Assembly: GCA_023512835.1 (NCBI GenBank)
Contig: CM042087.1
Span: 5,276,550-5,340,549 of the forward strand
Direction of reading: 5' to 3'
Source: Taxillus chinensis
Taxonomy: Eukaryota > Streptophyta > Magnoliopsida > Santalales > Loranthaceae
Length of the DNA stretch: 64,000 bases
In this document: one piece after another, positions 30,501 through 40,113 of the stretch
How the letters are laid out: every line of letters starts with the position of its first letter
Numbering within the stretch: position 1 is the first letter of the stretch
The notes under the pieces: generated by a model
Database searches by the model: none
Told to the model about the DNA's origin: nothing
Seen by the model: the letters and a program-made list of their open reading frames with translations, nothing else
Program-made: the position numbers and the translations under genes

Positions 30501-31333
30501 GGCAAGGATGGTGGTAGGTGTGTAGTGTGAAAGTAGTGTATGAATTTGACTTTGGCATCAAATTAAATTATGTAAAATATATATAATACTTTATTTTCCT
30601 CCTATTATCCTCTATTAAAACGTGGGTATCTTCTCCTACCATTTTAAAATTGTTTTAAGACTTTTCAACCTAGAAGGTTCCTTTGGCAGCAAAAGTCCAC
30701 ATTGGTGTACTCCCTACTAATTCAATTATAACATTTTTAATTTTGTAGTTTTTGACAAATGGCCAATTGTATTGCATTACTAACTCAAATAACTACAAAT
30801 GGGTATCAATTTTATAATTTTTAAATATGTATAACAAAAATTATTGAATTTTAAAGTCATACTAAAATGTTTACCCGTTCATACTGAACCTATGTGTAGT
30901 ATTTTAAATTCTGGAATTGATTGGCTTCATATTAAATTCTGAGATTTTTACACGTTTTAGATAAGTCATAAATGAACAAATGGGTTTTGGTTTCATGTCA
31001 ATTGGATCTGTATAATTCAAGTTATGGATTTTTGAATGGGACCTCCAGAATCTGCCTCATTCAAATTTTTGGGCCTTACCTATGTTTTATACTTTTGGTA
31101 AAGTTAAAGCTTGTAATACTTACTTACCCATAGTAATTTGGTTTAAGAAACTAAATGACATAATATATAGCATCTAAACTTTTTATGATGTATAAGAAAT
31201 TATTTTATTTTTATAACGTATTTAATATTTATGCGGATAAAATAATATAATTGCATAATCAATAAACAATAGAGTAAGATAACATTATAGCATAAAATAT
31301 TATAATCATAAACATAAACATTAATATCATATT

Positions 31334-31618
31334 CTATGGCCTTCGTAAAATTTCTTGAATTATATTAGCGTATGTGCGTAGGACGTGTTGTGCTTCGGCA
31401 GTAGAGTTGCACAACCCTTCGGCTAACATTGTCGTGGTTGTCGCACGAATAACCTCAAACTTCTCCATGTGTCTCGTCGCATTATATTGCAGCCATTGGA
31501 CACGAGCATTTAGCTCATCTATAGCAAAGCATAGCTTTGTAACTTCAAGTCGTATTGCTCGCCGATCTTCTTCTCGTACACTATTCTCGGATGGCGGTAC
31601 TTGAGAACTTGATGCCAT
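31334..31618 (-). CDS. Small ORF in solo LTR U3 (94 aa), unknown
   Basis: MASSSQVPPSENSVREEDRRAI start, then a helical, charged stretch with heptad-like hydrophobics (LEVTKLCFAIDELNARVQWL) that could form a coiled coil. It lies near the start of the LTR, upstream of the TATA box, so it would need its own promoter. No family recognised. Its composition is more protein-like than most chance ORFs here, but evidence for a gene is thin. Confidence 0.3.
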   Translation of the reverse strand: MASSSQVPPSENSVREEDRRAIRLEVTKLCFAIDELNARVQWLQYNATRHMEKFEVIRATTTTMLAEGLCNSTAEAQHVLRTYANIIQEILRRP

Positions 31619-31912
31619 AACTCTTATTATTCTTCTTCTTATTTCTATACTCTCTTATAAATAAAATCTCATGCTCATACCTATTTATGGACGTCCAAAC
31701 GGATACTATTCATAACGGCTAGTTACTATTCTAACGACTACTTATTAGTCACATGTTATTTGAATGACTATATTGGGTGCTTATTTTTATCATGATAATA
31801 TCCAAAATATCCTTTCTAACTATTGTTAACAATAACATTATTATTATTTTATTATTATTACTCTTTAAGGAAGAACTTAAATAGCTAAAAATTTTGCGGG
31901 TCTTACAGTATA

Positions 31913-32308
31913 TCTCGCACCAGCTAGTGACGGAACAGATATAGGACCACATAGGTCCATATGAAGAAGTTGTAGAGGAGCAGTTATTGAATTAACTGAT
32001 TTGCTCTTAAAGCTATGTTTGGTCTATTTGCCCAATTGGCATTCTCGACAGAGAGAGTCTCTGGAGAACTTGAGTTTAGGGAGACCAGTGACAAGATCAA
32101 GTGACGCTAATTTAGACAAAGTCTTAAAGTTTAAATGTGCGCATCGCTTGTGCCATAGCCAACTGTCTTCATCTGATGCTTTAGTGAGGAAGCATACATG
32201 GTCAGAAGAATTATTTCTTAAGACCACTGAGTAAATGTCCCCATCTCTTGATCCGGATAACTTAACTTCTCCGGATAAGTTTTCTCTTACTTTGCTGTTG
32301 TCGCCATA
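31913..32308 (-). pseudogene. pol: Element B integrase N-terminal zinc domain
   Basis: Minus strand GAG-pre-integrase region: VRENLSGEVKLSGSRDGDIYSVVLRN, then the HHCC zinc site WLWHKRCAHLNFKTLSKLAS...LCRECQLGK. The continuing sequence (LLHMDLCGPISVPSLAGARY type) runs to the solo LTR at 31907. Upstream it ends at the Tekay-3 LTR (32309). The matching region in element A is 45424-44990. Confidence 0.88.
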
Positions 32309-32794
32309 TGTCACGCCCCGGATTTCCAACCCGAGGAAACCGGTACGTGACTCCCCTTTTTACCCACACGGAGGCAAGGGGTAGGGTACAACATACACTC
32401 ACATTTTATTTTCAGAGACCCAAAATCACATAATTATTAAATTCAAACCACGTGCCTTTATTATGTTTCAAACTTTATTACAGAATCTCCCCACTTGGGT
32501 TACAAGGCCTCAACAAAATTACATAACACAAATTACATAACATAAACCGTAAAGTAAATAAGGTCTTCCACCTTGGTGTTCCCACCTAAGCCTTGTAGGT
32601 TCTGTAAAGAAAACAACATGGTAGGAGGGGTGAGCAACCACGGCTCGTAGGGATCATGTCTCCCAACCCATCCCATGCACCTGTATCTACATGCCTTGTG
32701 TACAAGTGCTGTGTCGTGATACAATTATCCCACCAGATATGGTTACAGGCTATAACGACAAACACGGTCATACATGGGCTAGTACATAAACACT

Positions 32795-32960
32795 CCCGGG
32801 CTTCCACCCACCGGGTTTTCAAGAACAGCCCCGGGCTTCCACGCCACCGGGTTCCACAAAGCAGTCCCGGGCTTCCCGGCCACCGGGTTCCACAAAACAG
32901 CCCCGGGCTTCCACAACACCGGGTTCCACAAAACAGTCCCGGGCTCACTACCACCGGGTG
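32795..32960 (-). repeat. Tandem repeat in Tekay-3 LTR
   Basis: About five units of roughly 34 bases, each with CCCGGGCTTCC and CACCGGGTTCCACAAA. The corresponding but damaged array in the 5' LTR is at about 39685-39800. Confidence 0.85.
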
Positions 32961-33606
32961 TACAAGCAAACACGCGACACATGGCCTACTGGCATAACAT
33001 CAAACACTAAGTATGCTTAGTCACACAGAATAACATCGAACACTTAGCATGCATATATCCACAAGCTCATAAACCCGGCCACACGGACATAATCTAACAC
33101 ACCGACGTGCGTGGCCTCGCGAGGGCTTTCTCCGAAAATATAAATATATTTTTTTTCAAGTTTTTTTTTAAACACATAACATGCACCCGGGCCCGGTTCA
33201 CGGGGTTTTACCTCAAAGACATAACATGCACCGCCTCACGGGCATAATTTCAAACACTTGGCGTAAAAAGATATACCACACACGCATTTCACCAAACATA
33301 TAGCATGTATTCCATAGATCACATCAAAACGCCATCGAAGGCCAACATTCTATAGGAGATCACACCTATATGAATTACATATTTATATATAACGGTTATA
33401 ACCAATCTGCGAACCCTAGGACAGAAGGACTTAAGAGAACAGAACCCTACCTAAAGCGGCTCTTCTTCTTCCGCGCCCGCTGTCCTCCCCACGCGATGCT
33501 CGGAGAACCGGCGAACTCCCCTTCCCTCTCTCTCTCTAGCTCTCTCTCTCTTCTCGGCACGGCGGCAAAGGAACACAAGAACCCTAAACTCAAACTCAAG
33601 CCCTCC

Positions 33607-33613
33607 TTATATA
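33607..33613 (-). promoter_or_regulatory. Tekay-3 LTR TATA box
   Basis: Minus strand CTATATAAGGAGG, same as Tekay-1 (6500-6506), with the ACGT elements just upstream. Confidence 0.7.
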
Positions 33614-33625
33614 GACACCATTCAC

Positions 33626-33681
33626 TCAAAACGACGTAGTTTTGATTAAGTAAACCCAGGATCAAAACGACGTAGTTTTGA
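33626..33681 (-). promoter_or_regulatory. Duplicated ACGT near-palindrome upstream of TATA
   Basis: TCAAAACGACGTAGTTTTGA at 33626-33645 and again at 33662-33681, 36 bases apart. Tekay-1 has a single related copy. Confidence 0.6.
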
Positions 33682-33806
33682 TTACACAAGCTACAACCTT
33701 TCCGCGTCCATACACACCAAAATAATCGAATTTCAACATGGTCCTTTGGAGAAAGTTCCTTAATGCCAAAACCAAGGGAACCATGCAAAAAGATGCTCAC
33801 GCCAAT

Positions 33807-33835
33807 TTGCACGTGAATTCCCAATTCACGTGCAA
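33807..33835 (-). promoter_or_regulatory. Perfect 13-bp G-box inverted repeat in Tekay-3 U3
   Basis: Arms TTGCACGTGAATT (33807-33819) and AATTCACGTGCAA (33823-33835), loop CCC. It is the counterpart of 6309-6338 in Tekay-1. Confidence 0.65.
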
Positions 33836-34095
33836 CTCCATATGAACTCAAATGCTCTCAAACTTCACCTAGCCTCTTGCATCATTTGGAAGACAATTAC
33901 ACTTGCACGTGAATTGGACCCATATCACGTGCACCTCACATACATGTCCATTTGGTCAAACATCGTGGTAGATAGAGGACATCATTAGCATCTTTCCTTT
34001 TGCACGTGAATTCATTGGAGTCCAACTACTAGGTCAAAATCTAGAAAAACTCTACTCAGAGGCAAAACCGCTAACTCAAGGTACGGGTCCTTACA

Positions 34096-34111
34096 TCCTC
34101 TCCCCCTTAAG
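34096..34111 (-). other. Tekay-3 polypurine tract
   Basis: Minus strand CTTAAGGGGGAGAGGA directly before the LTR. Confidence 0.9.
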
Positions 34112-34429
34112 ACTTTTCGTCCTCGAAAAGAAATGACATACGAGGAAAACAACCACAAACTACCCATTTGCCACCCGGCAAGCCACAACACCCAAATGGG
34201 TCATACACCACACACGGACAACAAGACTAATAGTACCACCATAATCCATAACCACAATAATGCACGAACACATGTCCACATGGCACGAATACACATTTCA
34301 AAGCACATCACAAATAAGAACACATGTCTTTAAAAGACAATACAAATACATCAACTAATACAAGAAAACACATCACAAGGAAACATCACCATCCCTTGGC
34401 CACACCACCTCCCACGCTTAAGATTGTTC
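34112..34429 (-). other. Tekay-3 3' untranslated region
   Basis: Non-coding, homologous to 5683-6024 of Tekay-1 (for example the CCACCCGGCAAGCCAC phrase opposite GTGGCTTGCCGGGTGG). Confidence 0.75.
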
Positions 34430-35720
34430 GTCTCGAACAAGTCAGGTGCTCCGCATCACGGACTCCCGTTCCCATGTCTCCTCCTCAATGCCACGGTGCT
34501 GCCACAAGACGCGAACCAAAGGAATAAAGCACGACCACGCAAAAGCTTCTCTCGCCGATCGAGGATACGAATAGGGGCCTCAATGACGGACATGTCATCC
34601 TCGATGTCAACGTCCCCATCAATCACGTGAGTGGGGTCAGGGTGATACTTCTCAACTGGGACACGTGAAACACGTTATGCACTCGACTCGGCCGTGGTGG
34701 TAACGCTAACCGGTAGGCTACAGGCCTACACGATCCGAATCTCAAAGGGCCAATAAACCGCGGAGATAGCTTGGAACCTGCCCAAACCGTCGATGTCCAC
34801 GGCGTGGAGAGACACGAAGAAACACATGATCACCAACAAAAAACTCCAAAGGTCGCCGCCGCTGATCCGCATAAGATTTGCCGACTCGAGCCGACAACAA
34901 ACGCCACGAATCAACTTGACCTTCTGGAGCCTCTTGAACCAACCGTGGCCCCAAGAGGGCTGTCTCCCCCACCTCGGTCCAACACAAAGGGGATCGACAC
35001 GGCCGTCCATACAACGCCTCAAAAGGAGCCATCCCAATGGATGCGGATAATCGTTGTTGTAGGCAAACTCCACCAAAGGAAGGTGAGTGCCCACGAACCC
35101 CCGAAATCAGCACACAAGCCTCAACATGTCCTCCATGGTCGATTCGTCCGCTCGCCCGACCGTCGGTCTCGGGGTGAAAGGCTGTACTCGGATGAAGCTT
35201 GGTCCCCTAGCCTCCTGCAACCGCCCGAAACGGGAAGTGAACCTCGATCCCGGTCAGAGACAACCGATGAGGGTCGCCATGCGGTCTCACAATCTCGTTC
35301 ATGTACGACTCTAAGGTCCCATGGAGTCCCGTCGTGGCGACCAGAAATGGGCCGACTTTGTGAGTCGATCCACTTACCCAATCATATCCTTCCTCCCGGT
35401 GGTGGGTGGAAGACCGGTCCCAAAATCCATCGCTATATGGTCCCACTTCCACTCCGCTATGGGCAAGGGCGAACATGCCCGCCGGCGGATGCTCGCCTTC
35501 ACCTGGCGACACGTGAGGCACCGCGAAACAAAGGCAGCCCATCGCGTTCATCCCAGGCCACCAAAAATGTCTCGCAGCGCATGGTACATCTTCGTACCCC
35601 CGGATGCCGGAACCCTAGATTGGTGAAACTCCCTCATCACCTCATCCCCAGGGACTCTACCAACCGCCCTGAAATGACAACTCATGCTCCGGACCCTCTG
35701 TCCGGTCCCCGATAGCTCCC
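34430..35720 (-). pseudogene. pol: Tekay-3 integrase and chromodomain-like tail
   Basis: Recognisable but shredded: [68 protein letters not shown] (35113-34742), pieces of the core in three frames (35551-35121, for example MNAMGCLCFAVPHVSPGEGEH and VSDRDRG), and fragments of the chromodomain-like end near 34430-34700. Dozens of 1-4-base deletions relative to Tekay-1. Long plus-strand reading frames here (34771-35715) are antisense shadows. Confidence 0.8.
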
Positions 35721-36340
35721 AGCCTCAATACGGGCACGGAGAACCTCACACTCAATGTCACCCAGCTGTTCCTCCCGGACGCGCTGGTCCTCCGAGCCTA
35801 CCACCAAAGGACGCGGGTCCCACCATCACGAACAACAGCCGCAATTCAACGTCGCCAACCGCTCCATCGTTCCCTCCCTCACGGCCACCTCGGCTTTCCC
35901 TTTTTCGCTCATGCATCGCCCACAACATTACCCTTGCCCGGGTATAGGCAAGAGTAAAATCAAAGGTCCGCAAATACTCCACCCATCTCCTCGCCTCAAA
36001 TTCAAGTCCTTCGAGTAAAGATGTCTCAAGGCTCTGTGATCCGAGAACACCACAAACTTTTCCCCCAAGAGGTAGGGCGCCAACTCTTCGGGGCGAAGAT
36101 AACGGCCGTTAACTCAAGGTCATGAGTAGGATAATTCCGCTCATGAGGCCATGCCTCGACCCATAAGCTACCACCGTGCTCCGCATAAGCACACACCCCA
36201 AACCAACCCTGGACGCATCACGACACTTCATATGGGATATCCTCCCGAGGTAACCTCAACACGGGCAGTGGTCAAACGGTTTTGAGAGTCTCAAACGCCT
36301 GGGCACTTGTCCGTCCACTCAAACTTCACGCCCTCCGAGT
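35721..36340 (-). pseudogene. pol: Tekay-3 RNase H
   Basis: Minus-strand remnants of the same motifs as Tekay-1: MEYLRTFDFTLAYT (35982-), the DHKALQ region near 36030-36060, ALKSW near 36080, NYPTHDLEL near 36125 and [13 protein letters not shown] near 36190-36230, in changing frames. Confidence 0.75.
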
Positions 36341-37110
36341 CAACGCCGTCATGAGCGCCAAACGGAGAACCCCTCTACAAAACGACGATAGTACCCGCCA
36401 AGCCAAGAAAACTACGGATCTCAAAAACGTTGGTTGGCCTTGCCCACGATGCCACGGCCTCGATCTTGGCGGGTCCACCCTAACTCCCTCGCTCGACACC
36501 ACATGGCCAAGAAAGTGAACCTCCTGCAGCCAAAACTCACACTGCTAAACTTAGCAAACAGCCTGGTCCCTCAAGGTTCGCCTCTTGCCAGTGCTCCACA
36601 TGTTCTTCTCGGTCTTGGAATAAACCAAGATATCGTCGATAAACACCACCACGAACGAGTCTAAGTATGGGGCAAAGACTTGGTTCATCAAATGCATGAA
36701 CACCGCTGGTGCATTAGTGAGCCCAAAGGCATCACTACCCACTCATAATGCCCATACCGCACCGAAAAGCCGTCTGGGATGTCCTCCCCAACCCTGAGCT
36801 GGTGATACCCCGACCGTAAATCTATTTTGGAAACCACCGGCCCCATCAACCGGTCAAACAGGTCATCTTCCGAGGCAACGGGTACTTGTTCTTCCCAGAT
36901 CGACTCGGCTTCCCCGTAGTCGATGCAAGACGAAGCGTGCCATCGGCCCTTCTTAGCAAAGAGACCGGAGCACCCCAAGGTGAGGTACTTGGTCGATATA
37001 CCCCGGCCCACCAACTCCTCGATTTGCCTCGAAGCTCCCTCGCCTCGGCGGCCCCATACGATACGCTACTTGGGAAATTGGACTGTCCCGGCACCAACTC
37101 GATGGTGAAC
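36341..37110 (-). pseudogene. pol: Tekay-3 reverse transcriptase
   Basis: 36742-36551 encodes [40 protein letters not shown] with an intact FIDD box. Other parts: [18 protein letters not shown] (37014-36688 frame), [23 protein letters not shown]. The [13 protein letters not shown] motif, which carries the first catalytic Asp, is better kept than in Tekay-1 where a frameshift breaks it. Confidence 0.82.
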
Positions 37111-37735
37111 TCCCACTCCTCTTAGGTGGCAAACTCTCAGCCGCCAGGGAAAACATCCCGAAATTGGTCCACGCGGACAGGGGGCCCACCTCTCTTTCCA
37201 CCTTCCCTCCTCGAAAGGTCGGGGCTCCGACCCCGTGGGTATGGCACCCCACCGGTCCAACAGCGGCCCGGCCGACTCGCCTCACAATCCCACTCCCCCG
37301 CAGGGTGCAAGAGGTCCCGCGGTGTCACAAAGGACACACGCCGCGATAACAATCTATCTTGGCCTGGAAAGCCATAAGCCAATCCATACCCAAGATCGGG
37401 TCAAACGCCCTCAAAGGCGTCACATGCAAGTCAAAACGCGGCCTCCCTCTCTATGGTTAACACACAGTCACGACACACTCGTCGTATCCCTATCATGCCT
37501 CCCACCGGAACTCCACAACTAGGGGCCTCGCGGCCTCCACACAGCAACCCCAAACTTCTATCACGGGCTCAAGAACAAACGAACACGATGCACCCGTATC
37601 GAAAAGAACAAGCTAAGGTACGGGAGATCAAGAGGGTACCTCTACCACCGATGGTCCGCTCCACCCCGGTGGTGGGGGTGGTACTCGGCCTCCTCCCGGT
37701 ATGTCGCCTCCGAAAGCACCCTTTCTTGGCCCGTG
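37111..37735 (-). pseudogene. pol: Tekay-3 protease region
   Basis: The active-site DTGAS is encoded near 37586-37600 on the minus strand, followed downstream by the [12 protein letters not shown] region near 37370-37400. Small deletions break the frame. Confidence 0.75.
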
Positions 37736-38905
37736 CCACTAGTGCTCACTCACCGGACGCTTCCGCTAGGTTGCCTCCGGCTCGGTCCGCTCCGGCCTCC
37801 CCCCGAGGTCGGGTCCGCTTGGATCCGCCCTGGGCTGCCACCGACGAGTGGTCTCTCCGTGTGCACGAACGGCTCACTCTTGTCTGTGGGTCATGCCTCC
37901 AACTCCCCTGTTGCCACTCCGGAAACCCGGTCGATGGCCCTCTCGTCCATCCATGGCATTTCCGGTCCCTCTTTGGACACTCCTTCCTCAAGTGGCCTTG
38001 CTCCCCCAGTAACAACCGCCGGGGAGACCCCCTGTGGACCGCCCCTCTTCGCCAGCCGGACCTCCCCGGTTCACATGTCCGTCCCTGTACGAAGGAACGC
38101 TATCCCTCTCCTCCGTCCCGAGCCTCTTGGACCCCGATCTCGATCAGGCCCACTCGCAACCGGCGCCCCGTGGGCCCCTCCCTCTCCGCCCTCTGCCTAT
38201 ACGGGCCGTCTCCACGCCTCGACGTAGGTCCTCAGATCGCCACCCTCTCCCTAAGGGTGGCCGAGACCCAAAGGTGAACTTGTGGGCCTCGGTCCTCCCC
38301 ACCACGGCTCGAGGCAAACTACTCGATCTCCGGACTCCCGCTCCTATTCACCGTCTTGGATCCCCGCTGCGCCAAATTCTTCCCTCTTGCCATCTCACCG
38401 TCGGAAGACCATCTTGGAAGAGTGAACTCCTCCCAAAACATGAGTGCACCGCACGGCCCCCGCACCTCGTCCACCATCCAAGGTCCCCCTCCGTGCCGAT
38501 GCCGCCGCACCTTATCCTCCTCCCGGGCAGGAGAAAGGGACACGTGCTCGATCCGCTCGACCCCCGCTCTACCACAGGATCTTCTCCCCCTTAAATCGCG
38601 GAGGTTGTTCCTTCGGAACCGTGTCACCACGTCATCCTCTGCACGGGTCGGCACCACCCGCGACTCCACGCTCACGAGGCGGCTCTCGCTTGGTGGTGGT
38701 GGTGGTGGCACCCCGCGTCGCCTCTCGGCGCACCTCCTCCCGGACGTCCCGCGAGTCCCTCCCGTAGCTCTCGTACCTCCACGGATGCCTTCGCGTGCCG
38801 GACAACGCATGCCCTCCAACGGATGGTCCCGCACCCGGACCCTCACGGGCGATGACTCTCGCCCACGCCCCGGACGCACGTGTCCTCTCCTCGGCGGCAT
38901 TCTTC
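37736..38905 (-). pseudogene. gag: Tekay-3 gag
   Basis: Starts MPPRRG at 38900 like Tekay-1. Remnants of the capsid (FWEEF near 38430) and of the zinc knuckle (GEQGHLRKECPKRD, 38015-) are visible, separated by many indels. Plus-strand ORFs over this region are antisense shadows. Confidence 0.75.
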
Positions 38906-39238
38906 ACCCGAGTAAAGCACAACGTCGAAACAATTTTATAATCTTCGCGTCCTCCTCTACCCCCACCGTCAATTCCACTATCCGTGATGTACACTCTGCT
39001 CAATCACTGCACTCAGCATTGCCAAACAAATCGAGTGCACATTTCACTATCTACGATTTTATCCACGTTTAGCTCATTCACAAAGAAATGCAACTGGCCC
39101 TAATGCCATGCATCAAATCCTCTACAAGACCGGACTACCCCAAGTCTGGAGGCTCAAAGGGACCATGTATCGGCATGTCCCTCCGGCCTCCAAAGGACTC
39201 AAGATAACCAAGTCGCCCTCCCTAGGCCACTAGACCAG
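38906..39238 (-). other. Tekay-3 leader
   Basis: Non-coding, homologous to about 510-895 of Tekay-1. The TRIM-like segment with second PBS-like site seen in Tekay-1 (281-509) appears to be absent: the sequence goes from the gag leader (CCTAGGCCACTAGACCAGCTCC) straight to a single PBS. Confidence 0.6.
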
Positions 39239-39250
39239 CTCCGATACCAT
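39239..39250 (-). other. Tekay-3 primer binding site (one mismatch)
   Basis: Reverse complement ATGGTATCGGAGC: one base differs from TGGTATCAGAGC. It lies just inside the 5' LTR start at 39253. Confidence 0.75.
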
Positions 39251-39252
39251 AT

Positions 39253-40113
39253 TGTCACGCCCCGGTTCCAACCCGAGGAACCGGTCGTGACTCCCCCACA
39301 CGGAGGGCAAAGGGGTAGATACATACACTTCACTTTTATTTTCAGAGACCAAAATCACATAATTATTAAATTCAAACCACGTGCCTTTATTTTTCAAACT
39401 TTATTACGGAATCTCCCACGGGTTACAAGGCCTCAACAAAATTACATAACACAAATTACTACATAAATGTAAAGTAAATAAGGTCTTCCACCTTGGTGTT
39501 CCCACCACGCTGTAGGTTCCGTAAAGAAAACAACATGGTAGGAGGGGTGGCACCACAGAGGGATCTGTCTCCCAACCCATCCCATGCACCGGTATCTACA
39601 TGCCTTGTGTACAAGTGCGGTGTCGGGATCCGATTATCCCACCAGATATGGTTACGGTGGTAACCGCATGGGGCTAGACTAACACTCCCGGGCTCCACGG
39701 CCAGGTCGAGCACCCCGGGCTCCCGGGGTCCACAAACGCCCGGGCCCCGCCACCGGGTCCCAAACAGCCCCGGCCCACCGGGTCCCAAAAGTCCCGGGCG
39801 TCCCCCGAGGGGTGCAAGCACACACGCAGACGCGGGCAACCACCCCTCGCCGTGCATATCCCCCCCCCCCTCCGGGGTTGGGGGGGGGGGGGGGGGGGGG
39901 GGACCGAGGGCGGCAAGTGCCTCCCACCTGCCCAAGGGTGGGGGGTTTTTGGACCGGCCGCCCCTTGGCGCAGCCGCGCGAGTCCACTTAAACTAGGCGC
40001 CGACCGACTGCCCCGGGTCCGGGCCTCCCCCGCGTGCCCGGCACCGCTCCCTCCTCTCTCTCTAGCCCTCTCTCTTGTGCGCACCCGCCAAGACAAAAAA
40101 AACAGACCCACTC
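39253..40113 (-). repeat. Tekay-3 5' LTR, truncated and indel-rich
   Basis: Plus strand TGTCACGCCCCGG, matching 32309 onward to about 33560. Compared with the other LTR it has many short deletions but few substitutions, and C and G homopolymers at about 39860-39902. The outer (U3) part is missing; sequence of element B follows. Confidence 0.8.
39860..39902. repeat. Poly-C/poly-G block
   Basis: A run of about ten C, then after TCCGGGGTT a run of over twenty G. It is not present in the sister LTR and is probably a sequencing or assembly artefact. Confidence 0.8.

Larger units (their letters stand above)
28549..31907 (-). mobile_element. Solo LTR (3.36 kb) in element B, TSD GTATA
   Basis: Plus strand TGTAACGCCCCC...GGGTCTTACA; minus strand starts TGTAAGACCCGC and ends GGGGGCGTTACA. 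Perfect 5-base TSD GTATA at 28544-28548 and 31908-31912; joining the flanks gives the same integrase sequence as in element A near 44980. There is no PBS, PPT or pol, so it is best read as a solo LTR in minus orientation from LTR-LTR recombination. Its ends are like Tekay-type LTRs but it is longer and unrelated in sequence to Tekay-1, -2 and -3. A TATA box is at 30494-30500 on the minus strand. Two small minus-strand ORFs are listed separately. Confidence 0.8.
32309..34095 (-). repeat. Tekay-3 3' LTR (about 1.8 kb)
   Basis: Plus strand TGTCACGCCCCGG...GGTCCTTACA. U3 on the minus strand has G-box pairs at 33807-33835 and 33906-33931, a single one at 34003, two tandem copies of a TCAAAACGACGTAGTTTTGA element (33626-33645, 33662-33681) and a TATA box (33607-33613). 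32795-32960 is an array of CCCGGGCTTCC...CACCGGGTTCCACAAA repeats that correspond to the GAGGCGGTTAAA zone of Tekay-1 by position. Confidence 0.9.
32309..40113 (-). mobile_element. Tekay-3: Ty3/Gypsy chromovirus, same family as Tekay-1
   Basis: Minus-strand element with a full 3' LTR (32309-34095), PPT, pol, gag, PBS and a truncated 5' LTR (39253 to about 40113). Coding parts match Tekay-1 piece by piece in reverse. Right border: element B sequence resumes near 40114 (CCACTTGC), but about 90 bases of B between the two borders, including the protease active site, are missing, so no TSD can be recovered. From about 34400 to 40100 the copy has an unusual density of 1-4-base deletions. Confidence 0.88.

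Noticed and set aside
34771..35715. 314-codon plus-strand ORF
   Set aside because: It is antisense to Tekay-3 integrase; its sequence is fully explained by the minus-strand pol homologous to Tekay-1.
37453..39072. Long plus-strand ORFs (274, 186 and 238 codons)
   Set aside because: Antisense to Tekay-3 protease and gag; GC-rich gag makes stop-poor antisense frames.
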